Origin: Nonomuraea angiospora
GTDB lineage: Bacteria; Actinomycetota; Actinomycetes; Streptosporangiales; Streptosporangiaceae
Length of the DNA: 64,000 nucleotides
Assembly (NCBI RefSeq): GCF_014873145.1
Contig: NZ_JADBEK010000001.1
Location: 3,038,001-3,102,000, forward strand
Direction of reading: 5' to 3'
A program made the translations under genes and the position numbers. The notes under the pieces are model-generated. The model searched no databases. It had not been told where the DNA came from and was given only the letters and a program-made list of their open reading frames with translations. Positions 33,150 to 41,592 of the stretch are shown here, piece by piece (position 1 is the stretch's first letter; every line of letters begins with the position of its first letter).

Positions 33150-36100
33150 ATGGTTCTGGGGCGGATCGCCGAGCGGGCCCGGATCGACGACCTGCTCGCT
33201 AGCGCCTGTGCGGGCCGCCGTGGAGCGCTGTTGATCACGGGCGAGGCCGGGATCGGCAAGACCGCGCTGCTCGACCATGCCGCCGCCGCGGCGGCCGACC
33301 TGCGGGTGCTGCGTGGCGTCGGCATCGAATCGGTGGCCGAACTGCCCTTCGCGGGGCTGCACCTGCTGCTCCATCCGTACCTCGACCGGCTCGGCGCGCT
33401 GCCCGGCCCGCAGGCGGCGGCGTTGCGGACGGCGTTCGGGCTGGACGAGGGGACGGTCTGCGACCGGTTCCTGATCGGCGCGGCGACTCTGTCGCTGCTG
33501 TCGGAGCTGAGCGGCGACGGTCCTCTGGTATGCCTGATCGACGACACCCAGTGGTTCGACCGGGCGTCCTTGGACGCGCTGTTGTTCGCCACGCGGCGGC
33601 TGCATGCCGATCCCATCGCGATGATCTTCGTGGCCGGAGGCGGGGACGGGGACGCTCCGCCGCGCCAGGCGGATCCCTTCATCCGCCCCGCGCCCCTCGC
33701 CGGCGACCCGGCGTCGGTGGCTTTCGCCGCGCCCGTGCCGGGCCTGGACGTACTCCGGCTCGTCGCTCTGGACGTACTCCGGCTCGTCGCTCTGGACGTA
33801 CTCCGGCTCGTCGCTCTGGATCAAGAGAGCGCAACGTCGCTGCTCGACGCGCACGCCCGGGGCCTGGCCGCACCACTGCGCGAGCGCGTGCTCGCCGAGT
33901 CGCGCGGCAACCCGCTCGCCGTGATCGAGCTGGCCACCGCGCTCAGCTCCCTGCCGGGCGACGGCCGTCCCGCGCCGCCGCCCGGCGCGGGTCACGTCCA
34001 GGACGCCTTCCAGGCGCGGATCGCGGGCCTGCCCGCGGCGACGCGGCTGCTGTTGCTGATCGCCGCGGCCGACGACACGGGCAGCCTGCAGGTGATCCTG
34101 CGGGTCGGCACGCTGCTCGGCGTCGCCGCGGCCGACCTGGAGCCCGCCGAACGGGCCCGCCTGGTCGTGCTGTCGCCGGGCGGCAGGGTGACCTTCCGGC
34201 ATCCGCTGATCAGGGCCGCCGCCTACCAGGTCGCCCCGCACGCCGGGCGGGTTCAGGTGCACGAGGCGTTCGCCCGGGCGCTTGATGGCGCGTACGACGC
34301 CGACCGCCGCGCCTGGCACCTGGCCGCCGCCCCAGGGCCGGACGAGGCAGTCGCCGCCGAGTTGGAGCGGGCCGCCCGGCGGGCCGGTCGGCGGGGCGGG
34401 GTGACGGCGATGATGAGCGCGTTCGAACGCGCCGCCCAGCTCAGCACCGACGAGACGCGGCGGGCGTGGCGGCTGATCGCCGCCGCCCGCGCCGCCTACG
34501 ACGCCGGCCTGCCCGACCACGCCGCCGAACTGGCCGACCAGGCCGCAGAGCTACCCGACCGGACCGCCGGCCCAGTCGACCGGGCCCTGGGGCTGACCGG
34601 CCGAGGTGCTGGCTCGACCGACAGGGCCCCGGGGCTGACCGACCGTAACACTGAGCCGGCCGATCAGACTCTGGGACTGACCGACCGCAACGATGAGCCG
34701 GCCGGCCGGGTTCTGGGGCTGCCCGCCCACAACGCTGGCTCGACCGATCAGGCTCTGGGGCCGACCGACCGCAGCGCCGAGTCAGCCGGCCGGGCTTCGC
34801 AAGCAGCCAACCGGCCTGTGCGCCCGTTTCGTGATCCGTCGGTGACGGCCGAGGCGGCGTGGATCCGCGCCCAGGTCGAGTACGAGCGCTCCTCGCCCGC
34901 CGTAGCCGCCGCCCTGGCGCTGGACGCCGCCGCGCTCATCGCCGCCACCGACCCCGAGCGGGCCGTGTCGATCCTCACCGAAGCCGTCTGGTACGCCCGC
35001 GACGCCGGCGACCACGACCTGGTACGCCAGTGCGCCGCCCTCCTGGAGACCGTCGAACCCGGCGCGCCGGTCGTGGCGGGACTCATCGGGTTCTGGCATC
35101 TGTACGACGGCCGCCCCGCCGTGGGGGTGCCCGCCATGCGCGAGCTGGCCGGGTCCGCCGGGCGGGGCAAGACCGGCGGGTTCGTGGAGCGGCTCATCGT
35201 CGGGTTCGCCGGGATGCTGGTGGCCGAGGACGAGATCGCCACGGAGGTGCTGGAGTCGCTGGTCGCCGACGTGCGGGAGCAGGGCGCGGTGGGCCGCCTG
35301 ACGTACGCGCTCGAACCCCTGGCGATCGTCCAGCTGCTGCGCGGCCGGTTCATGGACGCCGACGCCGGCGTGACCGAGGCCATCTCCCTGGCCACCGACC
35401 TCGGCCAGGACCTGCAGGTCGTCGCGCTGAACGCGATCGCCGCATGGCTGGCCGCGGTGGGCGGCGACGAGATCGCGTGCCGGTCGCTCGCCGCCGGCGT
35501 GCTGGAGCACCGCACCAGGCACCCCACCGACGCCGCGCTGGCCTCGTGGGCGCTCGGCCTGCTCCACCTGGCCGGCGGCCGGTTCGACGAGGCCGCGGCT
35601 CGGCTGGACGAGGTGTGCGGCGGCCCGGCCCGGCATGACTTCCTCATCAGGGCCGTACCCGATCACGTCGAGGCGGCCGTGCGGGCCGGGCTCCCCGAGC
35701 AGGCGGCCCGTCATCTGCCCGCCCTGTCCGACTGGGCCGAGCACACCGGCCGGCCGTACGCGATCGCGCTGGCCCGCCGCTGCGCGGCGCTGCCGGCCGA
35801 CGAGGACACCGCCGCCGAGCACTTCACGGCCGCGCTGGAACTGCACGGGCGCGACCCCCGTCGGTACGACGAGGCCAGGACCCGGCTGGCGTACGGGGAA
35901 TGGCTGCACCGGCATCACCGCCGCACTGAGGCGAAGGGCCAGCTGGCCGACGCGCTGGCCGCCTTCGAGCGGCTCGGCGCCCGGATGTGGGCGAGCCGGG
36001 CCCGCGCGGAGCTGTCCGCCCTGGGCGACCGGCCCTCGGCCCATCCCCGGGCCCTCGACCCGCTCGCCCGGCTCACGCCCCAGGAGCTTCAAGTGGTACG

Positions 36101-36248
36101 GCTGGCGGCGGCGGGCATGAGCAACCGGGAGATCGCCGCCCGGCTGTTCCTCAGCCCCCGTACGGTCGGTCACCACCTGCACAAGGCGTACCCGAAGCTG
36201 GGGGTGACCCGCCGCTCGGAGCTGGCCCAGCTCGTGCCGCATGGGTGA
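33150..36248 (+). CDS. LuxR-family STAND regulator (AAA ATPase plus C-terminal HTH)
   Basis: 1032 residues from ATG at 33150. The N-terminal ATPase has Walker A LLITGEAGIGKTALLDHA (about residue 30) and Walker B PLVCLIDDTQWFDRASLD. A long helical/TPR-like middle follows, and a LuxR HTH ends the protein: LTPQELQVVRLAAAGMSNRE, IAARLFLSPRTVGHHLHKAY. Such large ATP-binding regulators act as signal-gated activators. Two internal repeat tracts are unusual: three perfect 24-base copies at 33744 and five 14-residue units at 34587. The divergent neighbour is the DUF2637 gene; no target operon is obvious. The start is chosen because the ATPase fold begins there. Confidence 0.92.
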   Translation: MVLGRIAERARIDDLLASACAGRRGALLITGEAGIGKTALLDHAAAAAADLRVLRGVGIESVAELPFAGLHLLLHPYLDRLGALPGPQAAALRTAFGLDEGTVCDRFLIGAATLSLLSELSGDGPLVCLIDDTQWFDRASLDALLFATRRLHADPIAMIFVAGGGDGDAPPRQADPFIRPAPLAGDPASVAFAAPVPGLDVLRLVALDVLRLVALDVLRLVALDQESATSLLDAHARGLAAPLRERVLAESRGNPLAVIELATALSSLPGDGRPAPPPGAGHVQDAFQARIAGLPAATRLLLLIAAADDTGSLQVILRVGTLLGVAAADLEPAERARLVVLSPGGRVTFRHPLIRAAAYQVAPHAGRVQVHEAFARALDGAYDADRRAWHLAAAPGPDEAVAAELERAARRAGRRGGVTAMMSAFERAAQLSTDETRRAWRLIAAARAAYDAGLPDHAAELADQAAELPDRTAGPVDRALGLTGRGAGSTDRAPGLTDRNTEPADQTLGLTDRNDEPAGRVLGLPAHNAGSTDQALGPTDRSAESAGRASQAANRPVRPFRDPSVTAEAAWIRAQVEYERSSPAVAAALALDAAALIAATDPERAVSILTEAVWYARDAGDHDLVRQCAALLETVEPGAPVVAGLIGFWHLYDGRPAVGVPAMRELAGSAGRGKTGGFVERLIVGFAGMLVAEDEIATEVLESLVADVREQGAVGRLTYALEPLAIVQLLRGRFMDADAGVTEAISLATDLGQDLQVVALNAIAAWLAAVGGDEIACRSLAAGVLEHRTRHPTDAALASWALGLLHLAGGRFDEAAARLDEVCGGPARHDFLIRAVPDHVEAAVRAGLPEQAARHLPALSDWAEHTGRPYAIALARRCAALPADEDTAAEHFTAALELHGRDPRRYDEARTRLAYGEWLHRHHRRTEAKGQLADALAAFERLGARMWASRARAELSALGDRPSAHPRALDPLARLTPQELQVVRLAAAGMSNREIAARLFLSPRTVGHHLHKAYPKLGVTRRSELAQLVPHG
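33744..33815 (+). repeat. Three perfect tandem copies of a 24-base unit inside the LuxR gene
   Basis: The unit starts CTGGACGTACTCCGG and ends CTCGTCGCT; copies are at 33744-33767, 33768-33791 and 33792-33815. It encodes LDVLRLVA three times, in frame, followed by LDQESATSLLDAHARGLA, the start of the next ATPase helix. Perfect identity suggests recent slippage or expansion. Confidence 0.9.
34587..34796 (+). repeat. Five imperfect 42-base (14-residue) tandem repeats in the LuxR gene
   Basis: Units begin at 34587, 34629, 34671, 34713 and 34755. They encode LGLTGRGAGSTDRA, PGLTDRNTEPADQT, LGLTDRNDEPAGRV, LGLPAHNAGSTDQA and LGPTDRSAESAGRA. They form a hydrophilic linker between the ATPase-proximal region and the TPR-like region. 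Copy number may vary between strains. Confidence 0.85.
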
Positions 36249-36255
36249 CACGCTT

Positions 36256-36275
36256 CGCGGGCGGCGTGGCCCGCG
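36256..36275. terminator. Hairpin between the convergent LuxR and MarR genes
   Basis: CGCGGGC (36256-36262) and GCCCGCG (36269-36275) form a perfect 7-base GC stem with a 6-base loop, eight bases after the LuxR stop and before the MarR stop at 36332. No T-tract is present, which is usual for such actinobacterial hairpins. Confidence 0.5.
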
Positions 36276-36331
36276 ATGACCGGCAAGGCGGGCCCGCCTC
36301 CTGACCCGCGGCTGCGGCGTCGGCCGGCCGG

Positions 36332-36817
36332 TCAGCGTCGGGTGGGCTTGCCCGGTCCGGGGCGTCGGGCGTGTGCGTGGCGGGGAGTTCTGGTGTCCAC
36401 GTTGCTGGTCAAGGTGTTGAGGATGCCGGGTAGGTCGGCCACCGTCTCGGCGGGCAGGCCGGTCACGGTCTCCTCCGCCAGGGCGCACCACAGCTGCTTG
36501 ACCTGATCGGCCAGGGCTCGGCCGCTGTCGGTGAGTTCGACGATGCTGGCGCGCCTGTCGGAAGGGGCGGGCTTGCGGCGGATGTGGCCGGAGGCTTCGA
36601 GTTTGCGGGTCATGAGTGTGACGCTGGGCGGTTCGCAGCCGAGCGCCTCGCTGAGCTCGGCCTGGATCCTTGGGCCGGTCCGGTCGAGCTCGAGCAGGAG
36701 CGCCTCCTGGCCCGGGTACAGGCCGAGCGGGGCGAGCAGCGCCGCGGCCCTGGCCCGGTGGCGCAGGCTCAGCAGGCGGATGGCCTGGTTGAGGGCGTCG
36801 GCTTGCTCGAAGTCCAT
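36332..36817 (-). CDS. MarR-family transcriptional regulator
   Basis: 161 residues. The winged helix is clear: LGLYPGQEALLLELDRTGPR, then IQAELSEALGCEPPSVTLMT (recognition helix) and RKLEASGHIRRKPAPSDRRA (wing), followed by SIVELTDSGRALADQVKQLW. It is divergent from a WrbA-type flavoprotein and an MFS exporter, with a strong palindrome between. By family it represses both directions until a phenolic, quinone or drug ligand, or oxidation, releases it. One Cys lies in the HTH (LGCEPPS) and one in the dimer region (LWCALAE), which would allow redox sensing. Regulation is inferred. Confidence 0.94.
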   Translation of the reverse strand: MDFEQADALNQAIRLLSLRHRARAAALLAPLGLYPGQEALLLELDRTGPRIQAELSEALGCEPPSVTLMTRKLEASGHIRRKPAPSDRRASIVELTDSGRALADQVKQLWCALAEETVTGLPAETVADLPGILNTLTSNVDTRTPRHAHARRPGPGKPTRR

Positions 36818-36831
36818 GGGTGCTCCTTGAC

Positions 36832-36872
36832 AGATTAGTTATGCGGATAATAGTTATCTACATAACTAATCT
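36832..36872. promoter_or_regulatory. Palindromic operator between marR and wrbA
   Basis: AGATTAGTTATG (36832-36843) and CATAACTAATCT (36861-36872) are a perfect 12-base inverted repeat. Nested inside are GATAA-TAG-TTATC (36846-36858) and TAGTTAT-CTAC-ATAACTA (36851-36868). The tract is strikingly AT-rich for this genome and covers the expected promoter positions of both genes. It is the likely binding site of the adjacent MarR protein, perhaps for two dimers. Confidence 0.75.
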
Positions 36873-36895
36873 TACACGACAGCGAGGAGCCAGGC

Positions 36896-37549
36896 ATGAC
36901 CGCGAAGGTCGCCGTCATCTACTACAGCGCGACAGGCAGTGTGCACACGCTCGCACAGGCCGTCGCCGAGGGCGCCGCCTCGGCCGGGGCCGAGGTACGG
37001 CTGCGGCGGGTGGCCGAGTCGGCACCCGACAGCGCGATCGACCAGGACCCCCGGTGGCGGCAGCACGCCGACGCCACCACGTCGATCGCCCAGGCCTCGG
37101 TGGAGGACCTGGCGTGGGCCGATGCGTTCGCGTTCGGGACGCCGACCCGGTTCGGGGCGCCGGCCGCGCAGCTCAAGCAGTTCATCGACCAGGCCGGCGG
37201 GCTGTGGCGCGAAGGCGTGCTGGCCGACAAGCCGGTGACGGCCTTCACCTCGGCGTTCAACCGGCACGGCGGCAGCGAGGCCACGATCTTGTCGCTGAGC
37301 AACGTCTTCTACCATTGGGGGGCGCTGATCGTGCCGCCCGGGTTCACCGACCCGGCCGTGTACGGCGCCGGCGGCAACCCGTACGGCACCTCGCTGGTGA
37401 CCGGCCCGACCGGAACAGGCCCGGACGCCGCGGTGCTGGAAGCGGCCAGGTACCAGGGGCGGCGGCTGGCCCGGATCACGATCCGGCTGCTGGGGAACGG
37501 CCACGCCACCCGCGAAAGCGTGGCCGCGATGACCTCCCGGACCGTGTGA
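36896..37549 (+). CDS. wrbA: WrbA-family flavodoxin-like NAD(P)H:quinone oxidoreductase
   Basis: 217 residues. The flavodoxin phosphate-binding loop is VAVIYYSATGSVHTLAQAVA. FGTPTRFGAPAAQLKQFIDQ and AFTSAFNRHGGSEATILSLS are WrbA motifs that bind FMN and form the tetramer. GAGGAGCCAGGC precedes ATG at 36896. WrbA reduces quinones by two electrons and protects against redox cycling. It is followed 10 bases later by an MFS exporter and is divergent from MarR, a set that suggests defence against quinone-like compounds. Confidence 0.9.
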   Translation: MTAKVAVIYYSATGSVHTLAQAVAEGAASAGAEVRLRRVAESAPDSAIDQDPRWRQHADATTSIAQASVEDLAWADAFAFGTPTRFGAPAAQLKQFIDQAGGLWREGVLADKPVTAFTSAFNRHGGSEATILSLSNVFYHWGALIVPPGFTDPAVYGAGGNPYGTSLVTGPTGTGPDAAVLEAARYQGRRLARITIRLLGNGHATRESVAAMTSRTV

Positions 37550-37559
37550 GCGGCCGGTC

Positions 37560-38978
37560 ATGACAAGCACCAAGAGCGCGTCTCAGCGGGCCAGGCCGTA
37601 CGCCGGCCTCTCCTGGCTGGTCCTGGCGCTGGCCTGCGCCTGCCAGTTCATGGTCATCCTGGACGCGTCCATCGTGAACGTCGCCCTGCCCTCGGTCCGC
37701 GAGGAACTCGGTTTCACCCCTACCGGACTGGCCTGGGTGGTGAACGGCTACCTGCTAAGTTTCGCCGGGTTCATGCTGCTGGGAGGCCGTGCCGCCGACC
37801 TGTTCGGGCCGCGCCGGATGCTGGTCGCCGGGCTGTTGCTGTTCTCCGCCTCAAGTCTGGCCGGGGGCCTGGCGACCGCGCCGGAGGTCCTGGTGGCGGC
37901 CCGGGTCACGCAGGGCGTCGGCGCCGCCATGATGGCCCCGGCGACGCTGGCGGTGATCAACACCTTCTTCACCGAGTCGAACGCGCGGGCCAAGGCGTTC
38001 GGCGCGTGGTCCGCCTCGGGCGGTGTGGGCGGCATGGTCGGCGCGCTCGCGGGCGGTGCCATCACCACCGGCCTGTCGTGGCGGTGGGTCTTCCTCATCA
38101 ACGTGCCGATCGGCGCGGCTCTGATCGTCGTGGCCATGATGTCGCTGGCCGGAACGAGAGCCGGCCGGCGGGAACCGCTCGACCTCATCGGCGCGGTCAC
38201 CGGGACGGCGGGGCTGGCGGCGCTGATCTACGGGGTCATGCAGAGCGCCGATCATGGATGGGCGTCCGGGCCGGTGGTGGCGGGTCTGCTCCTGCTCGGC
38301 GCCTTCATCGTGGTGGAGGCGCGGTTCGCGCGCCGGCCGATGGTGCCGCCGCGGCTGTTCAAGATCCGGGGGGTGGCGGTCGGGAACGGCATGCTGCTGC
38401 TGTTCGGTGGGATCACCATCGCGATGTGGTACTTCTCATCGCTGTTCCTGCAGAACGTCCTGGGCTTCAGCGCGCTGCAGGCCGGGCTCGGGCAGACACC
38501 CGCGGCGGTGACGTTCATGGTGATCGCGCGGTGGGCCGCCGCCCTGCTGCCGCGAACGGGTGTGCGCCCCCTCGTGCTGGCCGGCAGCGCCTGCTTCCTG
38601 GCCGGTTTCGGCTGGCTCTCCCTCGGCCATGCCGGCAGCGGGTACGTCGCCGGCGTGCTCGGCCCCACGCTGCTCATCGCGGTCGGCATCGGGCTGACCT
38701 TCCCCACCCTCATGGCCGTGGCGACCGCCGACGTTCCCGAGGGCGACGCGGGGATCGTCGGCGGCCTGGCCAACACCGCCGCCCAGGCAGGGGGATCGAT
38801 CGGGCTGGCGGTGCTCGCGACGGCCGCCGGCGCCAGGGCCGCGGCATCGGAGGCCGCCGGGAGTTCCCCGGTCGACGCCCTCGCCGCCGGTTACGGCCTG
38901 GTCTTCCTCATGGCGGCCGGGCTCGGCCTGGCCATCGCGGCGGTCAGCTTGCTGCTGCCGCGGCACCGGCGCGACTGA
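37560..38978 (+). CDS. MFS drug exporter, DHA2 (EmrB/QacA-like) family
   Basis: 472 residues with about 14 predicted membrane helices. Family motifs are CQFMVILDASIVNVALPSVR in the first helix (motif D1 with the membrane Asp), GGRAADLFGPRRMLVAGLLL (motif A), and GAWSASGGVGGMVGALAGGA with WRWVFLINVPIGAALIV (motif C region). It follows wrbA by 10 bases, so both are controlled by the upstream palindrome. It likely exports the compound sensed by the MarR protein. The C-terminus is short and Arg-rich. Confidence 0.93.
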   Translation: MTSTKSASQRARPYAGLSWLVLALACACQFMVILDASIVNVALPSVREELGFTPTGLAWVVNGYLLSFAGFMLLGGRAADLFGPRRMLVAGLLLFSASSLAGGLATAPEVLVAARVTQGVGAAMMAPATLAVINTFFTESNARAKAFGAWSASGGVGGMVGALAGGAITTGLSWRWVFLINVPIGAALIVVAMMSLAGTRAGRREPLDLIGAVTGTAGLAALIYGVMQSADHGWASGPVVAGLLLLGAFIVVEARFARRPMVPPRLFKIRGVAVGNGMLLLFGGITIAMWYFSSLFLQNVLGFSALQAGLGQTPAAVTFMVIARWAAALLPRTGVRPLVLAGSACFLAGFGWLSLGHAGSGYVAGVLGPTLLIAVGIGLTFPTLMAVATADVPEGDAGIVGGLANTAAQAGGSIGLAVLATAAGARAAASEAAGSSPVDALAAGYGLVFLMAAGLGLAIAAVSLLLPRHRRD

Positions 38979-39136
38979 GCACCGGCACAAGCGCGGCTGA
39001 CCGCCGATGCCGGCGCGGCCGACCCCCCAGTGCCGGCGCGGCTGATGGCGGGGGGCGAAGCAGGTCAGGGGTTGGGTGGAGTGCGCGGGGGCGAATGTGG
39101 AGTTAACGTGTAATCCTGTAAGCAAAGGAGTGCACG

Positions 39137-40057
39137 ATGGTGGATCCACTCGACGCTTACTCGCGCGTCGTCTCCTCCGTGGCGGCCGAGTTGCTGCCGA
39201 AAGTGGCCAGCGTGCGGGCCGGCCAGGGCAGCGGGTCCGCGGTGGTGTTCACCGCCGACGGGTTCCTGCTGACCAACGCGCACGTGATCGGCAGTTCCCG
39301 GGCCGGCACCGTGGCCTTCGCCGACGGGACCTCGGGGGACTTCACCGTGGTGGGCCGGGATCCGCTGTCGGATCTGGCGGTGATCAGGGCGCAGACGGCC
39401 ACACCCCCGCCGGCCACGCTCGGCGACAGCGACGAACTCGTCGTGGGACAGCTCGTCGTCGCCGTGGGCAACCCGCTCGGGCTGACCGGATCGGTGACGG
39501 CCGGGGTGGTCTCGGGGCTCGGACGGTCGTTGCCCGCGCGCAGCGGGTCGGCCGTACGGCTCATCGAGGACGTCATCCAGACCGACGCCGCGCTCAACCC
39601 GGGCAACTCCGGCGGCGCGCTGGCCGACTCGCAGGCCCGGGTGGTCGGGATCAACACGGCGGTGGCCGGGGTGGGGGTGGGGCTCGCCGTGCCCATGAAC
39701 GCCACGACCCGATCCATCATCGCCGCCTTGATCAGGGATGGGCGGGTACGGCGGGCGTTCCTGGGACTGGTGACCTCGCCCGCGCCGCTGCCCGATTCGT
39801 TGCGGCGGCGAACCGGGCAGACGGGCGCGCTGCGCGTGGTGGAGGTGGTGCCGGGCTCGCCCGCCGACCGGGCCGGACTGCGCTCCGGCGACCTCGTGCT
39901 GAGCGCGGGGCGCAACCCGGTGGGGGACGCGCAGAGCCTGCAGCGGCTGATGTTCGCCGACGCCCTCGGCCGGCCGTTACCGATCACCGTCCATCGGAAC
40001 GGCGCGCTGGTCGACGTCATCGCGGAGCCGGTGGAACTCACCGGCTCCGGCGTCTGA
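39137..40057 (+). CDS. HtrA/DegP-like serine protease with PDZ domain, cytoplasmic form
   Basis: 306 residues. The trypsin-like triad is complete: His in LLTNAHVIGS (about residue 50), Asp in DPLSDLAVIRAQ and Ser in ALNPGNSGGALADS. A PDZ domain follows from about 215, with GALRVVEVVPGSPADRAGLR and SGDLVLSAGRNPVGDAQSLQ. Unlike most HtrA proteins there is no signal peptide or membrane anchor; the start (MVDPLDAYSRVVSSVAAELL) goes directly into the protease domain. AAAGGAG lies just upstream. Presumed role is intracellular protein quality control. It is a single-gene unit. Confidence 0.93.
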   Translation: MVDPLDAYSRVVSSVAAELLPKVASVRAGQGSGSAVVFTADGFLLTNAHVIGSSRAGTVAFADGTSGDFTVVGRDPLSDLAVIRAQTATPPPATLGDSDELVVGQLVVAVGNPLGLTGSVTAGVVSGLGRSLPARSGSAVRLIEDVIQTDAALNPGNSGGALADSQARVVGINTAVAGVGVGLAVPMNATTRSIIAALIRDGRVRRAFLGLVTSPAPLPDSLRRRTGQTGALRVVEVVPGSPADRAGLRSGDLVLSAGRNPVGDAQSLQRLMFADALGRPLPITVHRNGALVDVIAEPVELTGSGV

Positions 40058-40088
40058 CCCTGCCGCCGTAAGAGGCGAGAGCGCCGCC

Positions 40089-41435
40089 TCAGGCAGGAGC
40101 CTGGCCGTCCGAGGTTGCCGGCGGCCCGTCCGGCCCCGATGCGGGAGAGGCCGAGGCATCGGTGGCGGCAGGCTGGGGGCGGACGTAGGTGCCGTTGCGG
40201 CGGGCCAGGAGCTCGGCGAGGAGCGCGTCCCACTTCTCCCCCACCGCATCCACGTCGTACGTGAGCGCCGTCTCCAGCGCCCCCGCCGCCAGGTCCCGCC
40301 TCAGCTGCTCGTCCTCGATCACCCGGATGATGGAGGAGGCCAGGTTGGCGTTGGTCCGCGGCTTCACCAGCAGCCCGTCGACCTCGTCAGTGATCATCTC
40401 CTTGGGCCCGTGCGGGCTGTTGAAGCTGACGATGGCCAGCCCCTTGCCCATCGCCTCCAGGATCGTCATCGGGAAGCCCTCGTGACGCGAGCTGAGCACG
40501 AAGATGGACGCCTTCTCCAGCTCGGCCCCCACGTCGGACGTGGGCCCGGGCAGCTCGACCTTGCCCTGCAGCCCCGCCTCCACGATCTGCTGGGCGAGGT
40601 TCTCCTCCTGCGGCCCCGCGCCGAAGATGCGCAGCGTCCAGTCGGGATGGGCGGCGGCGACCGTCTCCCAGGCGGTGATGAGCCGGTGGAACCCCTTGAT
40701 GCGGGTCATCCGGCCGACCGCGATCGCGACCTTGGCGTCCAGCTTGGAGATGCCGCCCGTCATCGGTGGCACGGCGTTGGGGATGCGGGCCAGCTTCTTC
40801 GGCTTCTTCGGCAGCGTCTCACGGTAGTCGCGCAGGTCGGCCTTGGTGAGCGTGACCAGGGCGTCGAGGCGGCGGTAGCGCCACTTGATGAGCTCCTGCA
40901 TCGGCTCGGCCTGGGTGCGGAGCGCCACGTGTTCCTGCCCGATCGTGATGACGTTGGGCAGCGCTAACTGCGCCACCGCCAGGTTGAGCCCGGGGCGGGT
41001 GGCCATCAGCACGCCGGTGTCGAGCGAGCGGATGTAGCGGGCGAGCTTGAGGTCGGTCCACAGGTTGAAGCGGTGGTAGGCCGACTCCTCCTTGGGGATG
41101 ATCCGGCTCGGCATCTTCGACAGCATCGCGCGCAGCGGGTCGGAGCTGGGGTTGATCCGGTCGTCGAGGAACCGGAACTTCACCCGCGGGTCGACGGGGA
41201 AGAACGGCTCCTCGGCCTCCTTCAGGATGCTCACGATCTCGACGTCGTGCTCCTTGGCCAGGTAGCTGGCCAGGTTGAACACGGTCCGGATCGTGCCTCC
41301 CATCCCGTACGCGTGCAGCAGCAGAATGCTGACCTTCCGCGTCGAAGGCGGCGGCGCGTTGAGCATCTTGCGCCGGTTGTACCCCCGATACAGCCGGCGC
41401 ATCGCCGACTTGCCCTTGCGTGCCAATGCGCGCAC
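40089..41435 (-). CDS. GT4-family glycosyltransferase
   Basis: 448 residues from GTG at 41435. The GT-B fold is seen in the N-terminal VSILLLHAYGMGGTIRTVFN (acceptor-side Gly loop) and in the C-terminal donor domain AIAVGRMTRIKGFHRLITAW, LRIFGAGPQEENLAQQIVEA and SSRHEGFPMTILEAMGKGLA (the EX7E motif). The product may be a cell-wall or capsular polysaccharide or a glycolipid. The Pro/Ala/Ser-rich tail (ASPASGPDGPPATSDGQAPA) is a disordered extension. It is a single gene on the minus strand; donor and acceptor are unknown. Confidence 0.92.
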   Translation of the reverse strand: MRALARKGKSAMRRLYRGYNRRKMLNAPPPSTRKVSILLLHAYGMGGTIRTVFNLASYLAKEHDVEIVSILKEAEEPFFPVDPRVKFRFLDDRINPSSDPLRAMLSKMPSRIIPKEESAYHRFNLWTDLKLARYIRSLDTGVLMATRPGLNLAVAQLALPNVITIGQEHVALRTQAEPMQELIKWRYRRLDALVTLTKADLRDYRETLPKKPKKLARIPNAVPPMTGGISKLDAKVAIAVGRMTRIKGFHRLITAWETVAAAHPDWTLRIFGAGPQEENLAQQIVEAGLQGKVELPGPTSDVGAELEKASIFVLSSRHEGFPMTILEAMGKGLAIVSFNSPHGPKEMITDEVDGLLVKPRTNANLASSIIRVIEDEQLRRDLAAGALETALTYDVDAVGEKWDALLAELLARRNGTYVRPQPAATDASASPASGPDGPPATSDGQAPA

Positions 41436-41480
41436 CTGACAGATCCCCCTTTGTCACCCGGAAGAAGTCTCAACACACAT

Positions 41481-41510
41481 GGCCGGCGACGAGGAATCTC
41501 GCCACCGGCC
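41481..41510 (-). terminator. Hairpin downstream of the tricorn protease gene
   Basis: 41481-41493 and 41498-41510 form a 13-position stem with 11 Watson-Crick pairs and two wobble-type mismatches around a 4-base loop (GAAT). It lies 83 bases after the tricorn stop and before the glycosyltransferase start, so it likely ends tricorn transcription. Confidence 0.5.
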
Positions 41511-41592
41511 TATTGTCTCGCTTCGGCGGAGTGCACGTGTTCATCCCCTATGCGCTTTCCCCACCTATGATCCTTAGACGCCCGTAACTTCA

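Noticed and set aside
32700..34520. 606-codon minus-strand frame opposite the LuxR gene
   Set aside because: Shadow frame rich in Arg/Gly/Gln; it also overlaps the DUF2637 gene in another frame.
40058..40088. tRNA or other structured RNA genes in the short intergenic gaps
   Set aside because: No gap in the window showed a cloverleaf or a recognisable RNA family by eye; most are too short.
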